Source: JAEZDP01 sp964430855 (GTDB lineage: Bacteria; Acidobacteriota; Vicinamibacteria; Vicinamibacterales; Vicinamibacteraceae). Taken from it: a stretch of DNA of 64,000 nucleotides. The stretch is taken from NCBI GenBank assembly GCA_964430855.1, contig CAYSHC010000006.1, forward strand, positions 1 to 64,000. The letters are read 5' to 3'. The translations under genes were made by a program, and so were the position numbers. Of the stretch, positions 16,380-24,338 are shown one piece after another (position 1 is the first letter of the stretch; the number at the start of each line of letters is the position of its first letter). The notes under the pieces were generated by a model that saw only the letters and a list, made by a program, of their open reading frames with translations, had not been told where the DNA came from and ran no database searches.

Positions 16380-17534
16380 ATGCACCTGAACGACCTGCTC
16401 ACGCACGCCGTCCGCAGCGGCGCCTCGGACCTCCACATCAAAGTCGGCAGCCATCCGATGATGCGCGTCGACGGCTCTCTCGTCCCCGCCAGCGAGGAGC
16501 GCCGGCTCGAACGCGACGACACCGAGACGATGGCGGCGACGGTGCTGAACGTGGAGCAGCGCAAGCACTTCATGGCGAACCAGGAGATCGACGTCGCCTA
16601 CAGCATCCCCGGCCTCGGCCGGTTCCGCTGCAACGTGTTCACGCAGCGCGGCACGATCTCGCTCGTCATCCGCGTCATCCCGACGCAGGTGCCGTCCATC
16701 GAGGGGCTCGAACTGCCCGGGGTGCTCCGCCGCATCGCGTCCGAGGAACGCGGGCTCGTGCTGGTGACGGGCACCACCGGCTCCGGCAAGAGCACGACGC
16801 TGGCCGCGATGCTCGACCACATCAACCAGACGCGCGCCGCCCACATCGTCACGGTGGAGGATCCAATCGAATACCTTCACCGCGACCACCGGTCGTTTGT
16901 CAACCAGCGCGAGATCAACGTCGACACGAAATCGTTTGCCTACGCGTTGCGGTCGGCGCTCCGCCAGGACCCCGACGTCATCCTCGTTGGCGAGATGCGC
17001 GACCTCGAGACGGTGGAGACCGCGCTGCTGGCGGCCGAGACCGGCCACCTGGTCTTCTCGACGCTGCACACGCTGGACGCCCCGGAAAGCATCAACCGCA
17101 TCGTCGCGGTGTTCCCGCCGCACCAGCAGCGCCAGATTCGCCTCCAGCTGGCGAGCGTGCTGAAGGCCGTCATCTCGCAGCGCCTCATCCCGCGCGCCAA
17201 CGGCACCGGCCGGACGGCGGCCGTCGAGGTGATGGTGAGCACGGCGTTCATCCGCGAGTGCATCGCCGACAAGGACAAGACGCACCTGATCCACGGCGCA
17301 ATCGCGGCCGGCACCTCGCAGTACGGCATGCAGACGTTCGACCAGCACCTCTTCCTGCTCTACAAGGACGGCACCATCACCTACGAGGACGCGCTCCGCT
17401 ACGCGTCCAACAAGGACGAATTCAAGCTGAAGGTGCAGGGCGTGTCGACGACGGCGGACATCTCGCGTGACGAGATGCTCCAGGCCGCGGCCGTCAGCAA
17501 CACGATGCCGGAAGTCATGCGCTTCGGGCAGTAG
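16380..17534 (+). CDS. pilT: Type IV pilus retraction ATPase PilT
   Basis: PilT is a cytoplasmic hexameric motor that depolymerises type IV pili and powers twitching motility. The 384 residues contain the N-terminal SGASDLHIKVG motif, the Walker A GTTGSGKSTT (about 140), the Asp box VTVEDPIEYLH, the Walker B with DPDVILVGEMRDLET and the His box HLVFSTLHT. The C-terminal AIRNLIRE motif of classical PilT is not obvious (FIRECIADKDK instead), so a PilU-like or other retraction paralogue is possible. The ATG has GGGGAA five bases upstream. No other pilus genes are nearby. Confidence 0.9.
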   Translation: MHLNDLLTHAVRSGASDLHIKVGSHPMMRVDGSLVPASEERRLERDDTETMAATVLNVEQRKHFMANQEIDVAYSIPGLGRFRCNVFTQRGTISLVIRVIPTQVPSIEGLELPGVLRRIASEERGLVLVTGTTGSGKSTTLAAMLDHINQTRAAHIVTVEDPIEYLHRDHRSFVNQREINVDTKSFAYALRSALRQDPDVILVGEMRDLETVETALLAAETGHLVFSTLHTLDAPESINRIVAVFPPHQQRQIRLQLASVLKAVISQRLIPRANGTGRTAAVEVMVSTAFIRECIADKDKTHLIHGAIAAGTSQYGMQTFDQHLFLLYKDGTITYEDALRYASNKDEFKLKVQGVSTTADISRDEMLQAAAVSNTMPEVMRFGQ

Positions 17535-17662
17535 GCCCTGGCGCAGGCGTGCGCCGGGCGACGCGCCGACGCGCGGATACAGGCGCTGGCCGCCACGCGT
17601 GGGGATGACGCGCTCTCGGACGCGCGGGCAGGCACGCCGGCCGACAGGCTCCCGCGCGGACG

Positions 17663-17668
17663 TACACT
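17663..17668 (+). promoter_or_regulatory. -10 hexamer immediately before recX
   Basis: TACACT is followed by exactly six bases and then the GTG start of recX, the arrangement expected of a leaderless transcript. No Shine-Dalgarno sequence is present. The rest of the 140-bp gap after pilT shows nothing recognisable. Confidence 0.5.
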
Positions 17669-17674
17669 GGTGGC

Positions 17675-18160
17675 GTGCGCGAGCGGACGCCTCCTGACCC
17701 GTATGCCTACGCCCTCGCGGCCCTCGGGCGGCGCGAGCTGACGACGCGGCAGCTGCGCGATCGGCTGCGCCGGCGAGGCTGCGACACGGAAGCCATCGAC
17801 GCCGCCCTCGCGCGCCTCCAGCGTGAAGGCGCGCTCGACGACGCGCGCGCGGCTCGCGCGTTCGCACGGACGGAGGTCGTCGTCAAGCGTCGCGGTCCCG
17901 GGCGGATCAGACGCGCCCTCGAGGCGATGGGGATCGAGGGCGACGCGGCGCGCGAAGCCGTCGCCGCAGGGTTCGCCGAGCATCCGGAGGATGCCGTCCT
18001 CGAGGCCGCGCTGTCACGGCGCGTACGCGGCCCCGTCACCGATCCCGCGCACGCCAGGCGGCTGATCGCGTACCTCGTGCGACAGGGCTTCGACCTCGAC
18101 GCAGCCGTCGGCGCCGTCCGTCGCAGGCAGGAGCCCGCCTCGTCAGACGACGGAGCCTGA
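17675..18160 (+). CDS. recX: Regulatory protein RecX
   Basis: RecX binds RecA filaments and modulates recombination and SOS induction. The 161-residue protein is built of three-helix repeats typical of RecX. Signatures are YALAALGRRELTTRQLRDRL near the N-terminus, YLVRQGFDLDAA near the C-terminus and a Lys/Arg-rich middle (KRRGPGRIRRALEAMGI). recA is not in the window, but alaS lies about 900 bp downstream on the same strand, an echo of the common recA-recX-alaS order, here interrupted by a gene on the other strand. It converges with the CBM9-like gene 38 bp away. Confidence 0.88.
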   Translation: MRERTPPDPYAYALAALGRRELTTRQLRDRLRRRGCDTEAIDAALARLQREGALDDARAARAFARTEVVVKRRGPGRIRRALEAMGIEGDAAREAVAAGFAEHPEDAVLEAALSRRVRGPVTDPAHARRLIAYLVRQGFDLDAAVGAVRRRQEPASSDDGA

Positions 18161-18198
18161 CCGCCCGCAGCACTGCGGCCCGCCGCGGCCCGGGTGCG

Positions 18199-18966
18199 TC
18201 AGTTGGCGACGAACGTGAAGCGCCGGAACGCGTCCGGCACGTGGAAGCTCGGCTTCCCCGTGGGCGACCAGGCGACCGACACGTTGCCCTTCCGCGGCTC
18301 GGCGGGCCCGTGCGGCCGCTCGATGCGGAACACGTTGAAGCCCCACACATCGCCAGGGCGCGGCGGCAGCGACACGGACGCGTCGACCGGCAGCTTCGCG
18401 AACCCGGTCCACGGCGCGAACGCCGTCGCAATCCAGCGCGCGGGCTTGCCGTCCGGGCCGGCCTCCTGCCTGACGCTCGTCTCGAGTCCCTCGTGATCCC
18501 AGGTCAGGTCCGACGTCACGTTGGGGTAGACGTCCACCATCCGCACGTCACAGACGACGTTCGCGGGGCTGATCTCGAGTTCCCAGTAGCCGGTGCCCTT
18601 CCAGGACGGGTCGATGAAGATCTCGACGACCTCCTCTTCCCAGAGATGGTCGTCGCGATTGGTCATCGTGTGCCAGGGCGCCGGGTCGTCGGCGTCCCAC
18701 CGGAGGTACAGGCCGGCGGCGCTCCAGAGCGCGCGGAAGCGCGTCTCGTAGGGGGCTGGCCCCCAGCTGATCACCTGCGCACGCGCCCAGGCGTCGTCGG
18801 CGGCGGCCAGGAGGTCGCCGTGTGCGTCTGGCGCGCGCCGCACGTCGTAGGACGGGCTCGCGGGAATGTTGGCCGGGACGCGGCTCGACTGGCCGGCCGC
18901 GGGGGCAGCCGCCGCCGCGCCGAGCAGGGCCGCGAGGGTGAGCGCGCGAGTGAGGGTGGCAGACAT
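18199..18966 (-). CDS. Secreted carbohydrate-binding family 9-like protein
   Basis: A 255-residue exported protein with a signal peptide (about 1-25, TRALTLAALLGAAAAAPAAG) followed by a DOMON/CBM9-like beta-sandwich. Recognisable parts are LYLRWDADDPAPWHTMTNRD, LWEEEVVEIFIDP and YWELEISPANVV, all common in CBM9-like_2 proteins, with WGFNVFRIE towards the end. Relatives bind carbohydrate or haem-type ligands in secreted enzymes; here the domain stands alone, so its ligand is unknown. The ATG at 18966 is preceded by paired repeats and faces alaS. Sequence farther upstream in this frame overlaps alaS and is not coding. Confidence 0.82.
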   Translation of the reverse strand: MSATLTRALTLAALLGAAAAAPAAGQSSRVPANIPASPSYDVRRAPDAHGDLLAAADDAWARAQVISWGPAPYETRFRALWSAAGLYLRWDADDPAPWHTMTNRDDHLWEEEVVEIFIDPSWKGTGYWELEISPANVVCDVRMVDVYPNVTSDLTWDHEGLETSVRQEAGPDGKPARWIATAFAPWTGFAKLPVDASVSLPPRPGDVWGFNVFRIERPHGPAEPRKGNVSVAWSPTGKPSFHVPDAFRRFTFVAN

Positions 18967-18980
18967 GGCCACCAAGTGTA

Positions 18981-19024
18981 ATCGAGACCTGACCCCGCAA
19001 ACGGCGTGGCCGAGACCTGACCCC
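18981..19024 (-). repeat. Paired 14-mer repeat, locus B (inverted relative to locus A)
   Basis: CGAGACCTGACCCC, the reverse complement of the locus A unit, occurs at 18983-18996 and 19011-19024, again exactly 28 bp apart. The pair fills the space between the start of the CBM9-like gene and the alaS promoter. Confidence 0.8.
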
Positions 19025-19030
19025 GCGCCA

Positions 19031-19036
19031 TACAAT
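19031..19036 (+). promoter_or_regulatory. -10 hexamer of alaS
   Basis: TACAAT ends eight bases before the alaS ATG and no ribosome binding site separates them, consistent with a leaderless mRNA. The repeat pair lies immediately upstream, where a -35 would be. Confidence 0.5.
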
Positions 19037-19044
19037 GGGACGTT

Positions 19045-21681
19045 ATGACGTCGCGCGAGATTCGCCGCAGTTATCTCGAGTACTTCCAGTCGAACGGGCA
19101 TCGCCTCGTCCCGAGCGCGCCGCTCGTCCCGGCCGACGACCCGACGCTGCTGTTCACCAACGCCGGGATGAACCAGTTCAAGGACGTCTTTCTCGGGCGC
19201 GAGCGCCGCGACTACCAGCGCGCGACGACGGCACAGAAGTGCCTGCGCGTGAGCGGCAAACACAACGACCTCGACAACGTCGGGCCGTCGCACCGCCACC
19301 ACACGTTCTTCGAGATGCTCGGCAACTTCTCGTTCGGCGACTACTTCAAGGCCGACGCAATTCCGTATGCGTGGACGCTGCTGACCGAGGTCTGGAAGCT
19401 GCCCGCCGACCGCCTCTACGCCACGGTCTTCGAGGGCGACGCCAGCGTGCCGCGCGACAACGAGGCCTACGCGCTCTGGCAGAAGTTCCTGCCCGATGAC
19501 CGCATCGGCGCGCTCGGCGTCGACGACAACTTCTGGCAGATGGGCGAGACCGGCCCCTGCGGACGCTGCTCCGAGATCTACTACGTCCGCGACGACGGGT
19601 CGATGCTCGAGATCTGGAACATCGTGTTCATGGAGTTCGACCGCCAGGCGGACGGCACGCTGCTGCCGCTGCCCGCGCCCTCGATCGACACGGGCATGGG
19701 CCTCGAGCGCATCACCGCGATCCTCCAGTCGGTGGAGAGCAACTACGACACGGACCTGTTCCAGCCGCTCCTCCAGGCGACGTCGCGGCTCTCGCGCACG
19801 CCGTACGGCGGCGACGACCCGGCCAGCATCTCGATGCGCGTGGTGGCCGACCACGTCCGCGCGATGACCTTCCTCATCGGCGACGGCGTCGTGCCGAGCA
19901 ACGAATGGCGGGGCTACGTGCTGCGCAAGATCATGCGCCGCGCCATGCGCCACGGCAAGAAGCTCGGGCTCATGCAGCCGTTCCTCCACGAGCTGGCCGA
20001 CGTCGTCATCGACGAGATGCACGACGCCTATCCCGAGCTGCGCGCCGGACGCGACGCCATCGTCCGCGTGATCCGCGCCGAAGAGGACCGCTTCGACGCA
20101 GTGCTGACGTCCGGCCTGAGCCGACTCGAAGAGGCCATCGAACGCGCCGCGTCGTCGTCGAGCCGGACCATCCCGGGCGACGTGGTGTTCCGGTTGTACG
20201 ACTCGCTCGGCCTGCCGCTCGACTTCATCGAGGACCTCGCCAGCGAGCGCCAGGTGGCCGTGGACCGCGAGGGATACGAGGCGGCGATGGCCCGGCAGCG
20301 CGAGCGTGCACGAGCGTCGAGCGCGTTCGAGATGGACGCGCAGGCCGGCTTCACCTACGCCTCCGACGCGGCGCGCGCGGAGGTGGAGGCCGTGCCGGAC
20401 CAGTTCGAGGGCTACACCACGACCGTCGTCGACGATGCGGTGGTGGTGGCGGTGTTCGACGAGTCGCGCCGGCAGGCGGCGTCGCTGTCGGCCGGCGCGA
20501 CGGGGTTCGTGGTCCTCGACAGGACGCCGTTCTACGTCGAGGCCGGCGGCCAGGTGTCGGACACGGGCGCGCTGACGGCCGACGGCGTCACGGCCAGCGT
20601 GGAGAACATGTCACGGCTGCGCCCGGGCGGGCCGCGGGTGCATCACGTGCGCGTCACCGACGGCACGCTGGCGGCCGGCGCGCGCGTGCGGGCCGCAGTC
20701 GACGCGGATCGCCGCCAGGCCATCCGGCGCAACCACACCGCGACGCATCTGCTGCACGCGGCGCTGCGCCAGGTGCTCGGCCCGCACGTGAAGCAGGCGG
20801 GATCGCTGGTCGCGCCCGATCGGCTGCGGTTCGACTTCCTGCACTTCTCGCCCATCGCCCGCGAGGAACTGGCCGCGATCGAGTCGCTCGTCAACGACCA
20901 CGTCATGCGCAACGCAACCGTCGTCACGACGGTGCGCGACACCGAGGAGGCGATGGCCCTCGGCGCCATGGCCCTCTTTGGCGAGAAGTATGGCGACCGT
21001 GTCCGTGTCGTCGACATCGCGGGCTTCAGCCTGGAGCTGTGCGGCGGCACGCACTGTGCCGCGACCGGCGAGATCGGCCCGTTCACGATCGTCTCGGAGG
21101 GCGGCGTGGCCGCGGGCGTCAGGCGCATCGAGGCGCTGACAGGTACGAGCGCCCTGGAGCGCCTGCGCGAGGAGCGGCGTCACCTTGTGGCCCTGGCCGA
21201 CGAGCTCAAGACGACGCCCGCGCACGCCGCCGAGGCCGTCGCCCGCCTCCAGCAGGAGGTCAAGCGCCTTCAGAAGGAGTTGCACGACGCGCAGCTGCGG
21301 GCCGCCATGGGCGCCACGGGACAGGGCGGCGACGGCGCCACCCGTGTCGAGGTGTCCGGCGTGACGCTCCAGACGCGGCGGGTGGACGGCCTCGATCGCA
21401 CGGCGCTCCGTGATCTGGCCGACCAGCTCAAGCAGCAGATCGGGTCAGGCGTCGTCGTCCTGGCGGCGCGCACCGACGACAAGGCCGCGCTGGTCGTGTC
21501 GGTCACGAAGGACCTGACCGACCGCGTCAGGGCCGGTGACCTCGTGAAGCGGCTCGCGCCCATCGTCGGCGGCGGCGGCGGCGGCCGTCCGGACTTCGCC
21601 GAGGCGGGCGGCAAGCAGCCGGAACACATCGACAAGCTGCTGGCCGAGGCGCCGGACGTGCTCAGGAGCGTTCTCGGCTAG
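19045..21681 (+). CDS. alaS: Alanine--tRNA ligase
   Basis: AlaRS charges tRNA-Ala and edits mischarged Ser and Gly. The 878-residue protein has the class II catalytic core (1-about 250; LLFTNAGMNQFKDVFLG, GPSHRHHTFFEMLGNFSFGDYFK, TGMGLERI). The tRNA-binding region follows, then the editing domain with HTATHLLHAALRQVLG (about 565) and CGGTHCAATGEIG (about 672). A coiled coil and the C-Ala domain end with GGGGGGRPDFAEAGGK. Everything expected is present. A strong hairpin follows the stop directly. Confidence 0.97.
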   Translation: MTSREIRRSYLEYFQSNGHRLVPSAPLVPADDPTLLFTNAGMNQFKDVFLGRERRDYQRATTAQKCLRVSGKHNDLDNVGPSHRHHTFFEMLGNFSFGDYFKADAIPYAWTLLTEVWKLPADRLYATVFEGDASVPRDNEAYALWQKFLPDDRIGALGVDDNFWQMGETGPCGRCSEIYYVRDDGSMLEIWNIVFMEFDRQADGTLLPLPAPSIDTGMGLERITAILQSVESNYDTDLFQPLLQATSRLSRTPYGGDDPASISMRVVADHVRAMTFLIGDGVVPSNEWRGYVLRKIMRRAMRHGKKLGLMQPFLHELADVVIDEMHDAYPELRAGRDAIVRVIRAEEDRFDAVLTSGLSRLEEAIERAASSSSRTIPGDVVFRLYDSLGLPLDFIEDLASERQVAVDREGYEAAMARQRERARASSAFEMDAQAGFTYASDAARAEVEAVPDQFEGYTTTVVDDAVVVAVFDESRRQAASLSAGATGFVVLDRTPFYVEAGGQVSDTGALTADGVTASVENMSRLRPGGPRVHHVRVTDGTLAAGARVRAAVDADRRQAIRRNHTATHLLHAALRQVLGPHVKQAGSLVAPDRLRFDFLHFSPIAREELAAIESLVNDHVMRNATVVTTVRDTEEAMALGAMALFGEKYGDRVRVVDIAGFSLELCGGTHCAATGEIGPFTIVSEGGVAAGVRRIEALTGTSALERLREERRHLVALADELKTTPAHAAEAVARLQQEVKRLQKELHDAQLRAAMGATGQGGDGATRVEVSGVTLQTRRVDGLDRTALRDLADQLKQQIGSGVVVLAARTDDKAALVVSVTKDLTDRVRAGDLVKRLAPIVGGGGGGRPDFAEAGGKQPEHIDKLLAEAPDVLRSVLG

Positions 21682-21716
21682 CGACAGGATCGTCGTTTGC
21701 GCGACGATCCTGACGC
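21681..21716 (+). terminator. Stem-loop immediately after alaS
   Basis: CAGGATCGTCG (21685-21695) and CGACGATCCTG (21702-21712) form a perfect 11-bp stem with a 6-base loop, lengthened by three more pairs past one A-A mismatch. It starts at the last base of the stop codon. There is no T-tract, so it may be a GC-type terminator or an mRNA 3'-end protector. Confidence 0.6.
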
Positions 21717-21806
21717 CTCGCCGTCGCAGGAACGGCCACGCGGCCCGGCCCGGGGCGCCGTTTTCCAGCTGATCCGTCCGGATCGGCTCTTGCTCAGGTG
21801 CGCGGC

Positions 21807-22547
21807 ATGCTGCGCATCGGACCACGCCTCGTCTGGACCAGCGTCTGGAGCCTCGGCGTCCTCGCGGGCGGGGCCGCCGAGGCGTCGGCCCAGATCTACA
21901 TGGGCCGCGACGCCAGGGGCACCATCGTCCTGTCGGACCGCCCCATCGTCGACCCCAACGTGGCAACCTACGCCGTCCACGGTTCCGGCTACCGCACGAC
22001 CCGCCGCGTCGAGGCGACGGCGCCCGCTGGCCGTGGCGACACCGTGTCGCTGTACGACGAGCTGATCGAGCGCCACGCCACGGCGCACGGCATCCGCCCC
22101 GAACTGGTCCGGGCCGTGATTCAGGTCGAGTCGGGGTTCAACGCACGGGCGCGTTCGGTCAAGGGCGCGATGGGCCTGATGCAGCTGATGCCGGCGACGG
22201 CCGAGGAGCTGGGCGTCGACAACCCGTGGGACCCGGCGCAGAACATTCGCGGCGGCGTCGCGTACCTGGCCCGCCTCCTCGACCGCTTCAAGGACGAGCG
22301 TCTGGCGCTGGCGGCCTACAACGCCGGCCCCGGCGCCGTGGAACGGTACGGGCAGCAGGTGCCGCCCTATCGCGAGACGCAGGACTACGTCCGAAGAATC
22401 GCCAGCCGTACGCAGATCCCGGCCGCTGGCAGCCGCCCGGGCCGCCCGGTGATCTACAAGGTCTGGGAGGAAGTGGACGGTCGCCTCGTCATGCGCCTCA
22501 CGGACGTGCGTCCCACCTCCGGCGCCTACGACGTCGTGGCTCGCTGA
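21807..22547 (+). CDS. Secreted lytic transglycosylase (SLT) with N-terminal DUF4124-like segment
   Basis: A periplasmic enzyme cleaving the peptidoglycan glycan strand. The 246 residues have a signal peptide (about 1-28), a short DUF4124-like segment (IYMGRDARGTIVLSDRP) and a family 1 SLT domain. The catalytic Glu is in IQVESGFNARARS (about 110), followed by GAMGLMQLMPATAEELG and ALAAYNAGPGAVERYG. ATG 21807 is preferred because AGGTG lies six bases upstream; a GTG at 21798 forms part of that site. The stop falls inside a hairpin shared with the convergent TerB-like gene. Confidence 0.92.
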   Translation: MLRIGPRLVWTSVWSLGVLAGGAAEASAQIYMGRDARGTIVLSDRPIVDPNVATYAVHGSGYRTTRRVEATAPAGRGDTVSLYDELIERHATAHGIRPELVRAVIQVESGFNARARSVKGAMGLMQLMPATAEELGVDNPWDPAQNIRGGVAYLARLLDRFKDERLALAAYNAGPGAVERYGQQVPPYRETQDYVRRIASRTQIPAAGSRPGRPVIYKVWEEVDGRLVMRLTDVRPTSGAYDVVAR

Positions 22548-22569
22548 TCACCGCCGCCCGTGATCAGCG
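22542..22569. terminator. Bidirectional hairpin between convergent genes
   Basis: CGCTGATCAC and GTGATCAGCG form a perfect 10-bp stem with an 8-base loop. The transglycosylase stop codon is in one arm and the TerB-like stop codon is in the other, so it could end both transcripts. No T-tract is present. Confidence 0.6.
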
Positions 22570-23103
22570 CTCAGCTCCGCCCGTCCCCGCCCGCAGCGTA
22601 TTGAGCTGCCCCCGGAACTCGGCGCGTATCTTCGCGACCTGCCGCTGCTCCACGCGCAGCGCCGTCGCGATCCGGCTGATCTCGTTGTCCTCGGAGGTCG
22701 AGATCCCGTGGTGCGCCGACAGCGCGAACAGGCAGCGCACGAGCCGCAGCTTCTCCTCCTCGGTGGCCAGCGAGGCAAACTCGCGCGCAACCTGGTAGTC
22801 CTCGGTCGCGCCGTGGCGACCTGTCGCCCGCACCGCACGTGCGATGGCGTCGGCCGCCTCTGCCCCGGACAGGTTGCCGGCAAGCTCGGTCAGCTGACGC
22901 TCCATGGTCTCGCGCTCGCCCGGCGTCACCTCGTGGTCGGCAAGGGCCACGCGGCTCAGGAGGTACGCGAACGCGGCGACAAACCGCGCACGTTCGGCCG
23001 AGAGGCCATCGATCGCCTCGGCAATCGCCCCCACCGTCTCCGTCTCGACCGCCCCGTCGTCGGCTCCTCCGAGGCCGAGCGTCTTCAGCAGCGTCCCCAG
23101 CAT
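22564..23103 (-). CDS. TerB/DjlA-N-like protein
   Basis: A 179-residue all-helical cytoplasmic protein of the TerB-like superfamily, seen in tellurite-resistance proteins and the DjlA N-terminus. The fold signature is FVAAFAYLLSRVALADHEVTPGERETMERQL (read in parts), followed by FASLATEEEKLRLVRCLFALSAHHG and EDNEISRIATAL, two helical repeats with acidic metal-binding-like D/E positions. It has no membrane segment. Its role is unknown; no other ter genes are present, so tellurite resistance should not be assumed. It lies 4 bp upstream of the small membrane protein gene and may be co-transcribed with it. Confidence 0.75.
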   Translation of the reverse strand: MLGTLLKTLGLGGADDGAVETETVGAIAEAIDGLSAERARFVAAFAYLLSRVALADHEVTPGERETMERQLTELAGNLSGAEAADAIARAVRATGRHGATEDYQVAREFASLATEEEKLRLVRCLFALSAHHGISTSEDNEISRIATALRVEQRQVAKIRAEFRGQLNTLRAGTGGAER

Positions 23104-23107
23104 CCGG

Positions 23108-23446
23108 TCAGCTCTTGAACGCCGCGCCGACCGCCCAGCTGACGATGCTGACGAGCAGGGCGCCGAGCACGGCGCTGCCGAAGCCGGTGACGTCGAAGCC
23201 GGGTGTAATCCCCGCCGCCAGGGCGAACGCGAGCCCGTTCACGACGAGGTAGAACAGCCCGAGGGTGAGGATGGTGAGGGGCAGCGTGAGCAGCGTGAGG
23301 ATCGGCCGCACCAGCGCGTTGACGAGGCCGAGGACCAGCGCCGCAACCGCGAGGGCCACGCCCGACTCGATGATCACGCCGGGCACGATGTACGCCGTCA
23401 CCGCGAGGGCGATCGCGACAACGAACCATTGGACGAGGAAGCCCAT
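23108..23446 (-). CDS. Phage-holin-4_2-family small membrane protein
   Basis: A 112-residue inner-membrane protein with four predicted membrane segments (about 4-24, 28-48, 55-77, 90-110). It fits the YvlD/'phage holin family' (Pfam Phage_holin_4_2), whose pattern VNALVRPILTLLTLPLTILTLGLFYLVVNG is unmistakable when read in overlapping pieces. Despite the family name there is no phage context; such proteins are chromosomal and of unknown function, possibly in envelope homeostasis. The ATG at 23446 is divergent from the S4-domain gene at 23475. Confidence 0.85.
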   Translation of the reverse strand: MGFLVQWFVVAIALAVTAYIVPGVIIESGVALAVAALVLGLVNALVRPILTLLTLPLTILTLGLFYLVVNGLAFALAAGITPGFDVTGFGSAVLGALLVSIVSWAVGAAFKS

Positions 23447-23474
23447 ACGCTTCACGATAGCAGGAGCGACGCCC

Positions 23475-23978
23475 ATGCGCAGAACCGACACCCAGCCTGA
23501 CCGCCACACGCCCCTCGACGCCGGGGCCTCCCGCGCCGCCCCGGGCCGCGACGCTGACGCCGGCCGGCCGGCCGACGTGCCGCCGGGCATCGGCGACGCT
23601 CCCGTCCGCCTCGACGTGTGGCTGGACGTCGCGTGTCTGTTCAAGACGCGGTCGGCAGCGCAGCAGGCCGTCAAGGGCGGCAAGGTGGACGTCAATGGCG
23701 CGCGAGGCCGCCCGAACCGTGAGGTGCGCCCTGGCGACGCCATCGTGATCACCCGCCCGATGGGCCGGAAGCAGCACGTCGTCGTCCGGGCAACGGCGAC
23801 GCAGCACCTGCCGAGGGCCGACGCCCGCGCGTTCCTGTACGAGGACGTGACGCCCCCGCCGACGCCGGAGGAGCTGGCCTTCCAGCAGCTGCTGCGTGAT
23901 ACGCGGCCGCGCGGGCCCGTGGCGTCGCCCGACAAGCGCCAGCGCCGGGAGCTGCGCCGGCTCAAGGGCCGGGAGTAG
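23475..23978 (+). CDS. S4-domain RNA-binding protein (Hsp15/HslR-like)
   Basis: A 167-residue protein with an S4 RNA-binding domain at about 44-105 (VRLDVWLDVACLFKTRSAAQQ, KGGKVDVNG, VRPGDAIVI). Hsp15 relatives bind stalled 50S subunits carrying peptidyl-tRNA. The N-terminal 40 residues are disordered and the C-terminus is basic and charged (SPDKRQRRELRRLKGRE), as in Hsp15. The ATG is preceded by CAGGAG. It precedes rpsT by 90 bp. The family is clear, but the exact ribosomal function is an inference. Confidence 0.85.
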   Translation: MRRTDTQPDRHTPLDAGASRAAPGRDADAGRPADVPPGIGDAPVRLDVWLDVACLFKTRSAAQQAVKGGKVDVNGARGRPNREVRPGDAIVITRPMGRKQHVVVRATATQHLPRADARAFLYEDVTPPPTPEELAFQQLLRDTRPRGPVASPDKRQRRELRRLKGRE

Positions 23979-23997
23979 GCTCCGGCAGGGCCAGCCG

Positions 23998-24006
23998 TGC
24001 TATACT
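23998..24006 (+). promoter_or_regulatory. Extended -10 promoter of rpsT
   Basis: TGCTATACT is an extended -10 about 62 bases before the rpsT start, leaving a leader near 56 nt. The rpsT leader carries GAGGAC-type ribosome binding sequence. Confidence 0.55.
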
Positions 24007-24068
24007 TCGACGTTTGCAGGCGGCCGGAAGTGCGCCGCCCATCATTGACGCGAGGACGAGGACTAGTT

Positions 24069-24338
24069 GTGGCCACTCACAAGTCGGCGCTGAAGGCGCA
24101 CAAGCAGAGCATCCAGAACCGGGACGCCAACCGCCAGTCGCGGACGCGGCTGCGGACGGCGCTCAAGCGCATCCGCAAGGCCCTGGCCGACGGCGATGCC
24201 AATGCCGCCAAAAGCCAGCTGAACGAGACGGTCTCGCTGATTGACAAGATGGCGGCCAAGGGCGTCATCCACGACAACGCCGCTGGGCGCTACAAGTCGC
24301 GCATCGCGAAGCGTCTCAACGCGCTGGCCTCCGCATAG
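24069..24338 (+). CDS. rpsT: 30S ribosomal protein S20
   Basis: S20 binds 16S rRNA early in 30S assembly. The 89-residue protein opens MATHKSALKAHKQSIQNRDA and continues with the basic RQSRTRLRTALKRIRKAL helix, ending HDNAAGRYKSRIAKRLNALA, the complete S20 pattern. It starts with GTG. In E. coli the S20 start is the weak UUG and is used for autoregulation; a weak start here may serve similarly. The 3' end overlaps holA on the other strand by 23 bases. Confidence 0.97.
   Translation: MATHKSALKAHKQSIQNRDANRQSRTRLRTALKRIRKALADGDANAAKSQLNETVSLIDKMAAKGVIHDNAAGRYKSRIAKRLNALASA

Noticed and set aside
22564..23103. Tellurite-resistance gene
   Set aside because: Only a TerB-like fold is present, without terC, terD or other ter genes, so the resistance name would be misleading.
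23108..23446. Phage remnant because of a holin-family match
   Set aside because: There are no lysis, capsid or integrase genes nearby; the family is a chromosomal membrane protein group despite its name.
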